NCBI GenBank assembly: GCA_019638805.1
Contig: JAHBTA010000004.1
Coordinates: 124,001-188,000, forward strand
Direction of reading: 5' to 3'
DNA from: Microbacteriaceae bacterium
GTDB lineage: Bacteria > Actinomycetota > Actinomycetes > Actinomycetales > Microbacteriaceae
DNA length: 64,000 nucleotides
Part shown: positions 1-7,965 of the stretch, in pieces
Layout: each line of letters starts with the position of its first letter
Position numbering within the stretch: position 1 is the stretch's first letter
The notes under the pieces: generated by a model
The model's input: only the letters and a program-made list of their open reading frames with translations
Database searches by the model: none
Told to the model about the DNA's origin: nothing
Translations under genes and position numbers: made by a program

Positions 1-170
1 ATGCGACCGCGAAGGGCATGCAGAGCGCCTTCGCGGGCGGCATCGCGGCCCAGGTGGTCGGGCAGGACATCGACACGCTCGAGATCACGCGCGTGGCCGG
101 TTCCTCGCTCACCAGCGGCGGGTTCAAGATCGCCATCGAGGCGATCAAGGAACAGGCCCTGGCATCCTGA
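1..170 (+). CDS. FMN-binding domain protein, C-terminal end (partial)
   Basis: This is the 3' end of a gene that begins before the window; the reading frame covers bases 3-170 and stops at TGA 168-170. The visible 55 residues end in a segment, VAGSSLTSGGFKIAIEAI, that resembles the end of the FMN_bind domain (GATxTS followed by a helix). In this family ApbE attaches FMN to a Ser or Thr in that motif; here the acceptor position would be Ser (GSSLTS). The next gene is an ApbE enzyme whose frame touches this stop, which supports the assignment. The protein is probably exported or membrane-anchored, but the N-terminus is not visible. Confidence 0.7.
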   Translation, partial: ATAKGMQSAFAGGIAAQVVGQDIDTLEITRVAGSSLTSGGFKIAIEAIKEQALAS

Positions 171-1048
171 GCGCCCCGGCGCAGCGTCTCGCCCACCACT
201 GGGAGTTCGATGCGATCGGCGCCCCGTGGCGCATCGAGACGCCGGATGCGCTGACCGCCTCCCAGCGGGACGCCGTCGCCGAGCGCATCGACGTCTTCGA
301 TCGCGCATGGTCGCGCTTCCGTCCCGACAGCTGGGTGTCCCGCGTCGCCCGCGCCGCGGGGCACCACCGCCTGCCGGCCGATGCCGGGCCGCTCCTGGCC
401 TGGTACCGCGAGCTGCACGACGGAACCGGGGGCCGGGTCTCGCCGCTCGTCGGACGCACGCTCGAGACGCTCGGCTATGACGCCTCCTACCGCCTCGCGC
501 CGGCCGAGCACATCGCGCCGGTCCCGGCCTGGGACGACGCACTGCGCGTCGACGGCGAGCACCTGGAAGCCGTACGCCCCGTGCTGATCGACGTCGGAGC
601 CGCCGGCAAGGGCTACCTGGCCGACCTGGTCGGGGGCGTGCTCGAGGGCTTCGGGGTCACGACGTACGTCATCGACGCGAGCGGGGACGTGCTCGCGCGG
701 GGCGCGACGTCCGAGGTCGTGGCGCTCGAGCATCCCGCCGACGCCACCAAGGCGATCGGGGTCGTACCGCTGCGGGACGGCGCCCTCGCCGCGAGCGCCG
801 CCAACCGGCGCGCGTGGGGCGACGGTCTGCACCACGTGATCGACGCCGTCACCGGACTGCCGACCGCGGGCGTCGTCGCGACCTGGGCCCTCGCGCCCGA
901 CGCGCTGCACGCGGACGGGCTCGCGACCGCGCTGTTCTTCGACGCGTCGCCCGAACTGCTCGCGCGCGCGGGCGCGTCGTACGTCAGAATGTTCGCCGAC
1001 GGCCGGGTCGAGTCCTCGCCGTCCTTCCCCGGGGAGGTCTTCGCATGA
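167..1048 (+). CDS. apbE: FAD:protein FMN transferase (ApbE family)
   Basis: ApbE uses FAD to attach FMN covalently to Ser/Thr of FMN-binding proteins outside the cytoplasmic membrane. Family motifs are visible: IDVGAAGKGYLAD, a central ASGD stretch, HHVIDAVTG and ADGLATALF (Mg/FAD site). Homology clearly starts at the very beginning of this frame (WEFDAIGAPWRIETP), yet no ATG, GTG or TTG lies upstream of GTG 335. The best start is CTG 167, which overlaps the previous stop (CTGA), with AAGGA about 15 nt upstream; starting at GTG 335 would remove some 56 conserved residues. No signal peptide is evident from this start. The gene overlaps the next one by ATGA. Function is well supported; the start codon is uncertain. 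Confidence 0.85.
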   Translation: MSAPAQRLAHHWEFDAIGAPWRIETPDALTASQRDAVAERIDVFDRAWSRFRPDSWVSRVARAAGHHRLPADAGPLLAWYRELHDGTGGRVSPLVGRTLETLGYDASYRLAPAEHIAPVPAWDDALRVDGEHLEAVRPVLIDVGAAGKGYLADLVGGVLEGFGVTTYVIDASGDVLARGATSEVVALEHPADATKAIGVVPLRDGALAASAANRRAWGDGLHHVIDAVTGLPTAGVVATWALAPDALHADGLATALFFDASPELLARAGASYVRMFADGRVESSPSFPGEVFA

Positions 1049-2598
1049 TCGGCTGGCTGGATCGCATTCTCGGGCGCGTGACCATGTACGGGCTCGTGGT
1101 CATCTCGCTCGGCATCCTGCAACTCGTCGCCCTCGTGGTGTCCGCGTTCGGGACCTTCGGCTTCGGGCCGCTCGAACTCGTCGCGAGCTCGCTCGTCCTG
1201 GTGGCCGCGTCGTATCTCGCGAACCGGCTAGCCGGGCTCATCGTGCGGATCCAGCCCCAGACCACCTCGGCGATCATCACGGGCCAACTGCTGAGCTTCA
1301 TCTTCTGGCCCACCCTGGACCCGGCCGGACTCGGCATCCTCGCGGTCGCCGCCGTCGTCGCGACCGCGACCAAGTACCTCATCGCGGTCCGCGGGCGGCA
1401 CCTGCTCAACCCGGCGGCAGCGGGCGCCTTCCTCACCGCGCTCATCCCGTGGCCGGTCGCGAGCACCTTCGTGGTGTGGTGGCCGGGCACGACGATCCTG
1501 CTGCCCTTCGTCACGATCGCCGCTCTGGCCATCCTGTTCCGCACCCGCAAGCTCTGGCTGGGGCTCGTCTTCGTGCTCGTCGCGACGCTCACCTGGGGCA
1601 TCACCTTCCTGCGGGGGGCCGGCATCGACGCCGGGCCGGACGACTTCGTGCAGGGCGTGAGCTTCGCGATCCTGGGCTACCCCACGATCTTCCTCGCCGG
1701 GTTCATGCTGAGCGAGCCCCTGACCCTCCCCCCGCGGCGCTGGCAGCAGGTGCTCGAGGCGATCCTGGTCGGCATCCTGTTCGGTCTGCCCTTCGTGGTA
1801 TTCGGACTGTTCTCATCGAGTCCGCAGTTCGCCCTGCTGGTGGGCAACCTGCTCGCGTTCTTCTTCGGGCAGCACCGCGGCATCCGTCTGCGCTTCCTAG
1901 GGAAGAGCCAGCTGGCGCCCACGAGCTGGGAGTTCGAGTTCGAGGCGCTGCGACCCGTGCACTTCACGCCGGGTCAGTTCATGGAGCTGACCCTGCCGCA
2001 CCGCGGAACGGACTCGCGGGGGTGGCGGCGCGTCTTCAGCATCGCCTCGGCGCCGGGAGACGGATCGCGGGTGCGGTTCGGCGTGCGGCTCCCGGAGCGC
2101 TCGAGCAGCTTCAAGAAGGCGCTGCTGGGCCTCGAGCCGGGAACGACCCTGTCGGCGACCTCGGTGGGCGGCGACTTCGTGCTGCCCCGCGACGACTCGC
2201 CCGTGCTGCTCGTGGCGGGCGGCATCGGCATCACCCCGTACGTGTCGCAGCTCGAGGACCGCGCCGAGCACGCGGCGGACGGGGAGCCGGTGCGCGACGT
2301 CGCCCTGGTCTACGCGATCTCCACGCCCGACGACCTGGCCTACGCCAAGCGCCTCGCGAAGACCGGGTGCTCGAGTGTGACGGTGGTGTGCGCGACGCGG
2401 CCGACCGGGCTCCCGAAGGCGTGGCGCTGGCTCGAGTCGACGCGGCTCACGGGCGAGCAGCTGCTCGAGGCGGTTCCGGACGCCCGCGAGCGGCACGCGT
2501 ACCTCTCGGGCACGCCGGCGATGGTGACCGCCCTCAAACGCGCGCTTCATCGGGCGGGGGTGCACCGCATCCACACCGACGTCTTCGTCGGCTATTGA
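1045..2598 (+). CDS. RnfD/NqrB-like membrane domain fused to ferredoxin-NAD(P)H reductase domain
   Basis: A 517-residue fusion. Residues about 1-285 are hydrophobic with roughly nine membrane segments and resemble the NqrB/RnfD family (LLNPAAAGAFLTAL). Residues about 290-517 form a cytosolic ferredoxin-reductase module: RRVFSIAS for flavin binding, GGIGITPYVSQL for NAD(P)H binding and YLSGTPAMV near the C-terminus. Such a protein would move electrons from cytosolic NAD(P)H through a membrane flavin to the external FMN-binding protein encoded two genes upstream. It overlaps apbE by 4 nt, so the three genes form one unit. The TGA stop lies inside the left end of a repeat element. The terminal electron acceptor cannot be told from sequence. 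Confidence 0.75.
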   Translation: MIGWLDRILGRVTMYGLVVISLGILQLVALVVSAFGTFGFGPLELVASSLVLVAASYLANRLAGLIVRIQPQTTSAIITGQLLSFIFWPTLDPAGLGILAVAAVVATATKYLIAVRGRHLLNPAAAGAFLTALIPWPVASTFVVWWPGTTILLPFVTIAALAILFRTRKLWLGLVFVLVATLTWGITFLRGAGIDAGPDDFVQGVSFAILGYPTIFLAGFMLSEPLTLPPRRWQQVLEAILVGILFGLPFVVFGLFSSSPQFALLVGNLLAFFFGQHRGIRLRFLGKSQLAPTSWEFEFEALRPVHFTPGQFMELTLPHRGTDSRGWRRVFSIASAPGDGSRVRFGVRLPERSSSFKKALLGLEPGTTLSATSVGGDFVLPRDDSPVLLVAGGIGITPYVSQLEDRAEHAADGEPVRDVALVYAISTPDDLAYAKRLAKTGCSSVTVVCATRPTGLPKAWRWLESTRLTGEQLLEAVPDARERHAYLSGTPAMVTALKRALHRAGVHRIHTDVFVGY

Positions 2599-2694
2599 CC
2601 AAATGCAGGAGGCTTTCGCGGATGGGGTGACGCCCGGCCGCGACTGTGCGGCACACGGTAACCAGCAGTGCTGGAACTCCTGCATTTGGGTCAA
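2595..2694. repeat. REPIN-like inverted-repeat element, copy 1
   Basis: About 100 bp bounded by TTGACCAAATGCAGGAG (2595-2611) and its inverted copy (2677-2694), which carries one extra G. The interior has no evident similarity to the other two copies at 6043 and 51803. The element lies directly after the RnfD-like gene and upstream of the hsp20 control region, and its TTGA supplies the stop codon of the preceding gene. Confidence 0.75.
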
Positions 2695-2734
2695 AGCCCG
2701 CCCTGTTCGCTCTGCGCGAGCACGGTTCGCTGCG

Positions 2735-2761
2735 CTGGCACTCTACGGGTGCGAGTGCTAA
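2735..2761 (+). promoter_or_regulatory. CIRCE operator (HrcA site) upstream of hsp20
   Basis: CTGGCACTC, 9 nt, GAGTGCTAA. The right arm matches the CIRCE consensus perfectly and the left arm at 7 of 9 positions, with the canonical 9-nt spacer. CIRCE is the binding site of the HrcA heat-shock repressor. It lies 52 bp before the hsp20 start and 10 bp before a HAIR site. Confidence 0.8.
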
Positions 2762-2771
2762 CTTGGACGTA

Positions 2772-2792
2772 GTTGAGTCACCTCGACTCAAG
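2772..2792 (+). promoter_or_regulatory. HAIR operator (HspR site) upstream of hsp20
   Basis: GTTGAGT, 7 nt, ACTCAAG. This matches the HspR-associated inverted repeat CTTGAGT-N7-ACTCAAG at 13 of 14 arm positions with exact spacing. HspR represses dnaK, clpB and hsp20-type genes in actinobacteria. Together with the CIRCE site just upstream it indicates dual repression of hsp20. Confidence 0.85.
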
Positions 2793-2813
2793 TTACGACT
2801 CCAGGAGGAGACC

Positions 2814-3212
2814 ATGGCGATGTATCTCGATTCGCGACCCGGTCCGCGGCTCATGCCGATGGACCTCTCCCGCACCGGCGACGCCTACGTGCTGAACGCC
2901 GACCTGCCGGGCATCGACCCGTCCAGCGTCGACATCAAGGTCGACGGGCAGCTGCTCAGCATCCGCGCCGAGCGCCCCGCGCCCAGCACCGAGGGCGTCA
3001 CCTACCTCGCGCGCGAGCGCCGCACGGGCACGTTCCTGCGCCGCTTCACGCTGGGGCAGAACGTCGACACCGCCGGCATCACCGCCGGCTACGACAACGG
3101 CGTGCTGACCGTGACCGTGCCGGTCGCCGAGAAGGCCAAGCCGCGCACGATCGAGGTCGGCGTCGCGGGTGCGAAGCCCGCCGCCAAGAAGCCGGTCAAG
3201 GCCGTCGCCTGA
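2814..3212 (+). CDS. hsp20: Hsp20/alpha-crystallin small heat-shock protein
   Basis: A small ATP-independent holdase chaperone of 132 residues, a usual length for the family. The alpha-crystallin domain spans about residues 15-110: it opens with DAYVLNADLPGIDPSSVDI, continues with RRTGTFLRRFTL and ends with the GVLTVTVPV strand typical of Hsp20. The C-terminal tail is rich in Lys and Ala. ATG 2814 is chosen because AGGAGGAG lies 3 nt before it and homology begins right after. CIRCE (HrcA) and HAIR (HspR) operators upstream predict strong heat induction. A GC-rich hairpin at 3242-3276 probably ends transcription. Confidence 0.92.
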   Translation: MAMYLDSRPGPRLMPMDLSRTGDAYVLNADLPGIDPSSVDIKVDGQLLSIRAERPAPSTEGVTYLARERRTGTFLRRFTLGQNVDTAGITAGYDNGVLTVTVPVAEKAKPRTIEVGVAGAKPAAKKPVKAVA

Positions 3213-3241
3213 CCCGCTGACCCGCTGACGCGATCCCCTCG

Positions 3242-3276
3242 CGCGCCCCGGATGCCGCCCCGGCACCCGGGGCGCG
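3242..3276 (+). terminator. Hairpin after hsp20, probable terminator
   Basis: CGCGCCCCGG and CCGGGGCGCG form a perfect 10-bp stem with a 15-nt loop, followed by TTGCGTCTC. It lies 30 bp after the hsp20 stop, as expected for an intrinsic terminator in a high-GC genome. Confidence 0.6.
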
Positions 3277-3362
3277 TTGCGTCTCCCCGCGGCGGCTCGC
3301 GAGAGCACGCGCTTCGGCTGCGCGGCGCGTGCCGTGTCAGCCGATTCCCGTACCCTCGGCGC

Positions 3363-3935
3363 ATGGCGTCGTTCGAGGAGAAGCCCATCCACTTCTTCGA
3401 GACCACGGATGCCTGGGAGGCCTTCCTCGAGTCCGGTCCCGGTGACGACGGGGTGCGTCTCAAGCTGCGCAAGAAGAGCTCGTCGGCACCCGGCATCACC
3501 TGGGACGACGCGCTCGAGGTGGCGCTGTGCTTCGGCTGGATCGACGGGCAGTCCAAGCGCTTCGACGACGACTACACCCTGCAGGCGTACACCCCGCGCC
3601 GCAAGAACAGCCCCTGGTCGCAGATCAACCAGGGGCACGTCGAGCGACTCATCGCCGAGGGGCGCATGCGCCCGCAGGGCCAGGCCGAGATCGACCGCGC
3701 CAAGGCGGACGGGCGGTGGGATGCCGCCTACCGCGTGAAGGACGCCGCACCACCCGCCGAACTCGCCGCCGCCCTCCAGGCGAGTCCCGCCGCATCCGAG
3801 GCCTGGGCGGCACTCACCAAGCAGAACCGGTTCGCGATCATCTTCCGCACCTCGCAGCTCAAGCGCCCCGAGAGCCGTGAGCGCGCGGCGGCGAAGTACG
3901 TCGCGATGCTGGAGCGCGGCGAGAAGCCGTACTAG
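3363..3935 (+). CDS. YdeI/OmpD-associated family protein
   Basis: A 190-residue cytosolic protein of the YdeI/OmpD-associated family, recognised by the N-terminal region [19 protein letters not shown], the central [15 protein letters not shown] and [14 protein letters not shown] blocks, and the C-terminal [17 protein letters not shown] helix. Members are widespread in actinobacteria; the family name refers to bacteriocin protection, but the biochemical role is unclear. A -10-like TACCCT (3351-3356) ends 6 nt before the ATG, suggesting a leaderless transcript. The stop codon shares a CTAG with the converging icd gene. Confidence 0.82.
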   Translation: MASFEEKPIHFFETTDAWEAFLESGPGDDGVRLKLRKKSSSAPGITWDDALEVALCFGWIDGQSKRFDDDYTLQAYTPRRKNSPWSQINQGHVERLIAEGRMRPQGQAEIDRAKADGRWDAAYRVKDAAPPAELAAALQASPAASEAWAALTKQNRFAIIFRTSQLKRPESRERAAAKYVAMLERGEKPY

Positions 3936-5146
3936 CCCAGGCGGGCCTTCAGGTTCTCGTCGAGAGCCGCGAGGAAGTCCTCGGTGGTCAGCCACGGGGC
4001 GTCGTCCGCGACGAGGAGGGCGAGGTCCTTGGTCATCTTGCCGCTCTCGACCGTCTTGATCACGACATCCTCGAGGGTCTCGGCGAAGTCGATGAGCGCC
4101 TGGTTGCCGTCCAGCTTGCCGCGGTGCTGCAGCCCGCGCGTCCAGGCGTAGATCGAGGCGATCGGGTTCGTCGAGGTGGGCTTGCCCTGCTGGTGCATGC
4201 GGTAGTGCCGCGTCACTGTGCCGTGCGCCGCCTCGGCCTCGACGATCTTGCCGTCGGGGGTCGTGAGCACCGAGGTCATGAGTCCCAGCGAGCCGAAGCC
4301 CTGCGCGACCGTGTCGGACTGCACGTCGCCGTCGTAGTTCTTGGTGGCCCAGACGTAGCCGCCCTCCCACTTGAGCGCCGAAGCCACCATGTCGTCGATG
4401 AGCCGGTGCTCGTAGGTGAGCCCGGCCTTCTCGAACTGGGCCTTGAACTCGGTGTCGTAGATCTCCTGGAAGAGGTCCTTGAAGCGCCCGTCGTAGGCCT
4501 TGAGGATCGTGTTCTTCGTCGACAGGTACACCGGATAGTTGCGGGCGAGGCCGTAGTTCAGCGACGCGCGCGCGAAGTCGCGGATCGAGTCGTCGAGGTT
4601 GTACATCGCCATCGCGACACCCGACCCGGGCGCCTGGAACACCTCGAAGCTCTGCGCCTCGCCGCCGTCCTTCGGCTGGAAGCTGATGGTCAGCGTGCCC
4701 TCGCCCTGGAAGGTGAAGTCGGTGGCGCGGTACTGATCGCCGAACGCGTGGCGTCCGACGATGATCGGCTTGTTCCAGCCCGGCACCAGCCGCGGGATGT
4801 TGCTGATGATGATCGGCTCACGGAAGATCACGCCGCCGAGGATGTTGCGGATCGTGCCGTTCGGCGACTTCCACATCTTCTTCAGCCCGAACTCCTCGAC
4901 GCGGGCCTCGTCGGGCGTGATGGTCGCGCACTTCACGCCGACCCCGTGCTTCTGGATGGCGTGGGCGGCGTCGATCGTGACCTGGTCGTCGGTCGCGTCG
5001 CGGTGCTCGATGCCGAGGTCGTAGTAGTCGAGCGTGATGTCCAGGTAGGGGTGGATCAACCGGTCCTTGATGAACTGCCAGATGATGCGGGTCATCTCGT
5101 CGCCGTCGAGTTCGACGACCGTTCCCTCGACCTTGATCTTGTCCAC
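3932..5146 (-). CDS. icd: NADP-dependent isocitrate dehydrogenase
   Basis: Catalyses isocitrate + NADP+ to 2-oxoglutarate + CO2 + NADPH in the TCA cycle. At 404 residues with [19 protein letters not shown], the substrate/metal stretch [16 protein letters not shown] and [14 protein letters not shown], it belongs to the homodimeric type also found in eukaryotes. The start is GTG at 5144-5146, preceded by GAAAGG. It is divergent from a GNAT gene; the shared region holds an 18-bp palindrome (5197-5214) that overlaps the likely -35 box of icd. Two similar sites precede sucC at 20.0 kb, so icd and sucCD are probably co-regulated. The gene converges on the YdeI-like gene with a 4-bp overlap. Confidence 0.95.
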   Translation of the reverse strand: MDKIKVEGTVVELDGDEMTRIIWQFIKDRLIHPYLDITLDYYDLGIEHRDATDDQVTIDAAHAIQKHGVGVKCATITPDEARVEEFGLKKMWKSPNGTIRNILGGVIFREPIIISNIPRLVPGWNKPIIVGRHAFGDQYRATDFTFQGEGTLTISFQPKDGGEAQSFEVFQAPGSGVAMAMYNLDDSIRDFARASLNYGLARNYPVYLSTKNTILKAYDGRFKDLFQEIYDTEFKAQFEKAGLTYEHRLIDDMVASALKWEGGYVWATKNYDGDVQSDTVAQGFGSLGLMTSVLTTPDGKIVEAEAAHGTVTRHYRMHQQGKPTSTNPIASIYAWTRGLQHRGKLDGNQALIDFAETLEDVVIKTVESGKMTKDLALLVADDAPWLTTEDFLAALDENLKARLG

Positions 5147-5196
5147 GCTGTGCCTTTCGCTGGTGAGCCGCCGAACAGCCTACCGGCTTTCCGGAA

Positions 5197-5214
5197 TATC
5201 TCGACATCGAGATA
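5197..5214. promoter_or_regulatory. 18-bp palindromic operator between icd and GNAT
   Basis: TATCTCGACATCGAGATA is a perfect 8+2+8 inverted repeat. On the icd strand its right half supplies a -35-like TCGAGA (5204-5199), 16 bp from a -10-like TAGGCT (5182-5177), so a bound protein would block icd transcription. The same motif occurs twice upstream of sucC (20016-20049). Size and symmetry fit a MarR- or TetR-type dimer; the protein itself is not in the window. Confidence 0.7.
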
Positions 5215-5254
5215 CTTCCCCGCGATGGGGGCGGGTCGGGTTAGCCTGGTCGAC

Positions 5255-5707
5255 ATGGCGGACCTGAGACTGGAAGAACTGAGCGCCGCGACGGCCGCCG
5301 CCGCGAACAACCTGACGCTCAAGCCCGGGCAAGAGGCCTTCCTCGAGCCGGAGACCTACGAGCACCTCGAGCAGAACCTCGATCCGGCCAACTCCTGGCC
5401 CCGCGTGATCCGCGACGGCGACGAGGTCGTGGGCTACATCATGGGCAACTTCGACGCCGACGCGCCCGAAGATTTCCTGCGCGCGGCGATCTGGCGCATC
5501 GACGTCGCGGGCACCGCGCAGGGCCGGGGCGTGGGCCGCTTCGCGGTGAAAGCGTTCGCCGATGAGGCGCGCGCCCGAGGGTTCCACCAGGCGACCGTGG
5601 TGTGGGCGCCCGGAGAGGCCGGGCCCGGCAAGTTCTTCGAGGCCGTGGGCTTCAAGGTCGTCGGGCAGACCCCGTACGGCGAGCAGCTCGGCGCTCTCGA
5701 GCTCTGA
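5255..5707 (+). CDS. GNAT family N-acetyltransferase
   Basis: 150 residues with one GNAT domain. The acetyl-CoA loop is visible as AGTAQGRGVGRFAVKAF (about residues 88-104), and the C-terminal KFFEAVGFKVVGQ is the usual end of the fold. The acceptor substrate is unknown. A -10-like TAGCCT (5242-5247) ends 7 nt before the ATG, so the mRNA is probably leaderless. The gene is divergent from icd and shares its palindromic operator region, so it could fall under the same regulator. The ATL gene follows after 19 bp and may be co-transcribed. Confidence 0.85.
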   Translation: MADLRLEELSAATAAAANNLTLKPGQEAFLEPETYEHLEQNLDPANSWPRVIRDGDEVVGYIMGNFDADAPEDFLRAAIWRIDVAGTAQGRGVGRFAVKAFADEARARGFHQATVVWAPGEAGPGKFFEAVGFKVVGQTPYGEQLGALEL

Positions 5708-5726
5708 CACCGCCGACGCCCGAGCG

Positions 5727-6047
5727 ATGCCGCAGCCGAACCCGGAGTTCGCCGAGGCGGTGCTGGATGTCGTGGCCGGCATCCCCGAGGGCCTCGCCAT
5801 GGCCTACGGAGACGTCGCCGCCGCAATCGGCTCCCGCGCTCCCCGCGCGGTCGGTGCCGTGATGGCGTACTACGGAGACGAGGTCCCGTGGTGGCGTGTC
5901 GTGCGCGCCTCGGGGCACCCGGTGCGCGACCACGAGCAGCAAGCCCTGGAGTACTACCGCGCCGAGGGCACCCCGCTCCTCTGGTCCCCGGACCGCACGG
6001 TCTTCCGGGTGAACCTCCGCGTGGCGCGGTATGTCCCCCTGAGTTGA
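5727..6047 (+). CDS. Alkyltransferase-like protein (MGMT/ATL family)
   Basis: 106 residues matching the DNA-binding C-terminal domain of O6-methylguanine-DNA methyltransferase: FAEAVLDVVAGIPEGLAMAYGDVAAAIG and AVGAVMAYYG. The active-site PCHR motif is replaced by VPWWRVVR, so the methyl-accepting Cys is absent. This is the mark of ATL proteins, which bind O6-alkylguanine and pass the lesion to nucleotide excision repair. The start ATG 5727 follows the GNAT stop by 19 bp. The TGA stop lies within the left arm of repeat copy 2. Confidence 0.88.
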   Translation: MPQPNPEFAEAVLDVVAGIPEGLAMAYGDVAAAIGSRAPRAVGAVMAYYGDEVPWWRVVRASGHPVRDHEQQALEYYRAEGTPLLWSPDRTVFRVNLRVARYVPLS

Positions 6048-6143
6048 CCAAATGCAGGAGATTTGTGGCGCTTGATGCTGGGAGGCCTTCAATTCCGGGG
6101 GAGCCGCACAGGCATCCCGCAGAATCTCCTGCATTTGGTCAAC
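6043..6143. repeat. REPIN-like inverted-repeat element, copy 2
   Basis: 101 bp with perfect 21-bp terminal inverted repeats (6043-6063 and 6123-6143) containing GACCAAATGCAGGAGATT. The roughly 59-bp interior has no evident similarity to the other copies. It lies between the converging ATL and ABC-exporter genes and contributes the TGA stop of ATL. Confidence 0.85.
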
Positions 6144-6159
6144 CGCATCCGCCTACGGA

Positions 6160-7965
6160 TCAGACGAGAGAGTCGCGCCAGGCGGCGTGCAGCTTCGCGA
6201 AGCGACCGGTGCCCGCGATGAGCTCGGCGGGCGGACCGTCCTCAACGATGCGGCCGTGCTCCATGACGAGCACCCGGTCGGCGATCGACACGGTCGAGAG
6301 CCGGTGCGCGATGATGACCGCCGTCCGGTCGGCCAGGAGCGTCGTGAGCCCCTCCTGCACGAGCCGCTCGCTCGGGATGTCGAGTGACGCGGTCGCCTCG
6401 TCCAGGATGAGCACGGCCGGGTCGGCCAGGAACGCGCGCGCGAACGACAGCAGCTGGCGCTGGCCCGCCGAGACCCGCCCGCCGCGCTTGTTGACGTCGG
6501 TGTCGTAGCCGTCGGGCAGCGCCTCGATGAACTCGTGCGCTCCGACCGCATGAGCCGCCGCCCGGATCTCGTCCATGGTCGCGTCGGGCTTTCCGAGGGC
6601 GATGTTGTCGGCCACCGTGCCCGAGAACAGGTACGCCTCCTGGGTGACCATGACGACCGCGCGGCGCAGGTCCTTGGGGTGCATGCGCCGCAGGTCGACG
6701 CCGTCGAGCGTCACGGACCCCTCGGTCGGGTCGTAGAACCGCGCGAGCAGCTTGGCCAGGGTCGACTTGCCCGCCCCGGTCGAGCCCACGAGCGCCACCG
6801 TCTGCCCCGCAGGGACGTGCAGCGAGAACTCGGGCAGCACGACGCGATCCGCGGTGTAGGCGAACGTCACGCCGTCGAACGAGAGCGCACCGCGCGCGGT
6901 CCACAGGTCGATGGGCTGCGTCGGGTCGGGCACCCCGGGGCGCTCCTCGAGCACGCCCGAGATCTTCTCCAGCGCAGCGGCCGCGGACTGGAACGAGTTG
7001 TAGAACTGGGCCATCTCCTCCATCGGGTCGAAGAAGCGCCGCGTGTACAGAACGACGGCCAGCAGCGCACCGACCGCGAGCGATCCGTCCACGATCCGCA
7101 GCCCGCCCACGAGCAGCACGACACCGACCGCGAGGTTGCCGATGAGCACCAGGCCCGGGTCGAAAAGGCCGAACAGCTGGATGACCCGCGCGTTCGCGTG
7201 CCGGTAGTTCTCCACGTGCCCGGCGTACTCCTTCTCGTTCCGGTCCTCCTTGCGGAATGCCTTAACGGCGCGGATTCCGGTCATGGTCTCGACGAAGTGA
7301 ACGATGAGCCGCGCCGAGAACACACGGGTCGCCCGGAACACACGCTGCGAGCGCACCTGGAACCACCGCGTCAGCACGAAGAGCGGCACGAGCGATCCGG
7401 CCAGCACGAGCCCGCTCCACGGATCCAGCAGCACGAGCGCCACGCCCGTGAACACCATGTACAGCACCCCGCGCACGAGCCCGTTGACACCCTCGTCGAG
7501 CAGTTCTCGGATCGCCTCGAGGTCGCTGGTCTGCCGCGCGATGATGCGGCCCGAGGTGTAGCTCTCGTGAAACTCCAGGCTCAGGTGCTGCGCGTGCCGG
7601 AAGACCCGCGTGCGCAGCTCGAGCAGCACCGCCTGACTGATGCGCGCCGACAGCACGGTGTACTGCGCGATGAGCACGGCGCCCGCGATGCCGGCCAGCA
7701 GGTAGGCGGCCACCGAGAAGATCAGCGGCTTCGGATCGCCGGCGAGGATGCGGGGCAGACCCGCGTCGATCCCGTACGCGATGAGGGCGGGGCCCGCGAC
7801 CTGCAGCGCCGTGCTCACCGTGACGAGCGCCACCGCGAGCACGAGCTTCCCGCGCAGGGACCGCAGCAGCGAGCGCAGCAGGCGCATCGAGCGATCGCGC
7901 ACGGAACGCGATTCGGCGCGCGTGTAGTCGTCGCGCTCCTCGCCCTCGACTCCGATGACGCTCAC
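6160..7965 (-). CDS. ABC exporter half-transporter, subunit with canonical Walker B
   Basis: 601 residues: an N-terminal six-helix membrane domain (about 35-335) and an ATPase domain with Walker [11 protein letters not shown], signature RVSAGQRQ and Walker [13 protein letters not shown], with catalytic Glu at residue 523. The signature deviates from LSGGQ (VSAGQ), while the partner subunit just upstream has a perfect signature but a changed Walker B. This pattern defines heterodimeric exporters with one active and one degenerate ATP site. GTG 7963-7965 overlaps the partner's stop (GTGA), so the two are translated together. The substrate is unknown; drugs, lipids or peptides are possible. A REPIN-like element follows the stop. 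Confidence 0.9.
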   Translation of the reverse strand: MSVIGVEGEERDDYTRAESRSVRDRSMRLLRSLLRSLRGKLVLAVALVTVSTALQVAGPALIAYGIDAGLPRILAGDPKPLIFSVAAYLLAGIAGAVLIAQYTVLSARISQAVLLELRTRVFRHAQHLSLEFHESYTSGRIIARQTSDLEAIRELLDEGVNGLVRGVLYMVFTGVALVLLDPWSGLVLAGSLVPLFVLTRWFQVRSQRVFRATRVFSARLIVHFVETMTGIRAVKAFRKEDRNEKEYAGHVENYRHANARVIQLFGLFDPGLVLIGNLAVGVVLLVGGLRIVDGSLAVGALLAVVLYTRRFFDPMEEMAQFYNSFQSAAAALEKISGVLEERPGVPDPTQPIDLWTARGALSFDGVTFAYTADRVVLPEFSLHVPAGQTVALVGSTGAGKSTLAKLLARFYDPTEGSVTLDGVDLRRMHPKDLRRAVVMVTQEAYLFSGTVADNIALGKPDATMDEIRAAAHAVGAHEFIEALPDGYDTDVNKRGGRVSAGQRQLLSFARAFLADPAVLILDEATASLDIPSERLVQEGLTTLLADRTAVIIAHRLSTVSIADRVLVMEHGRIVEDGPPAELIAGTGRFAKLHAAWRDSLV

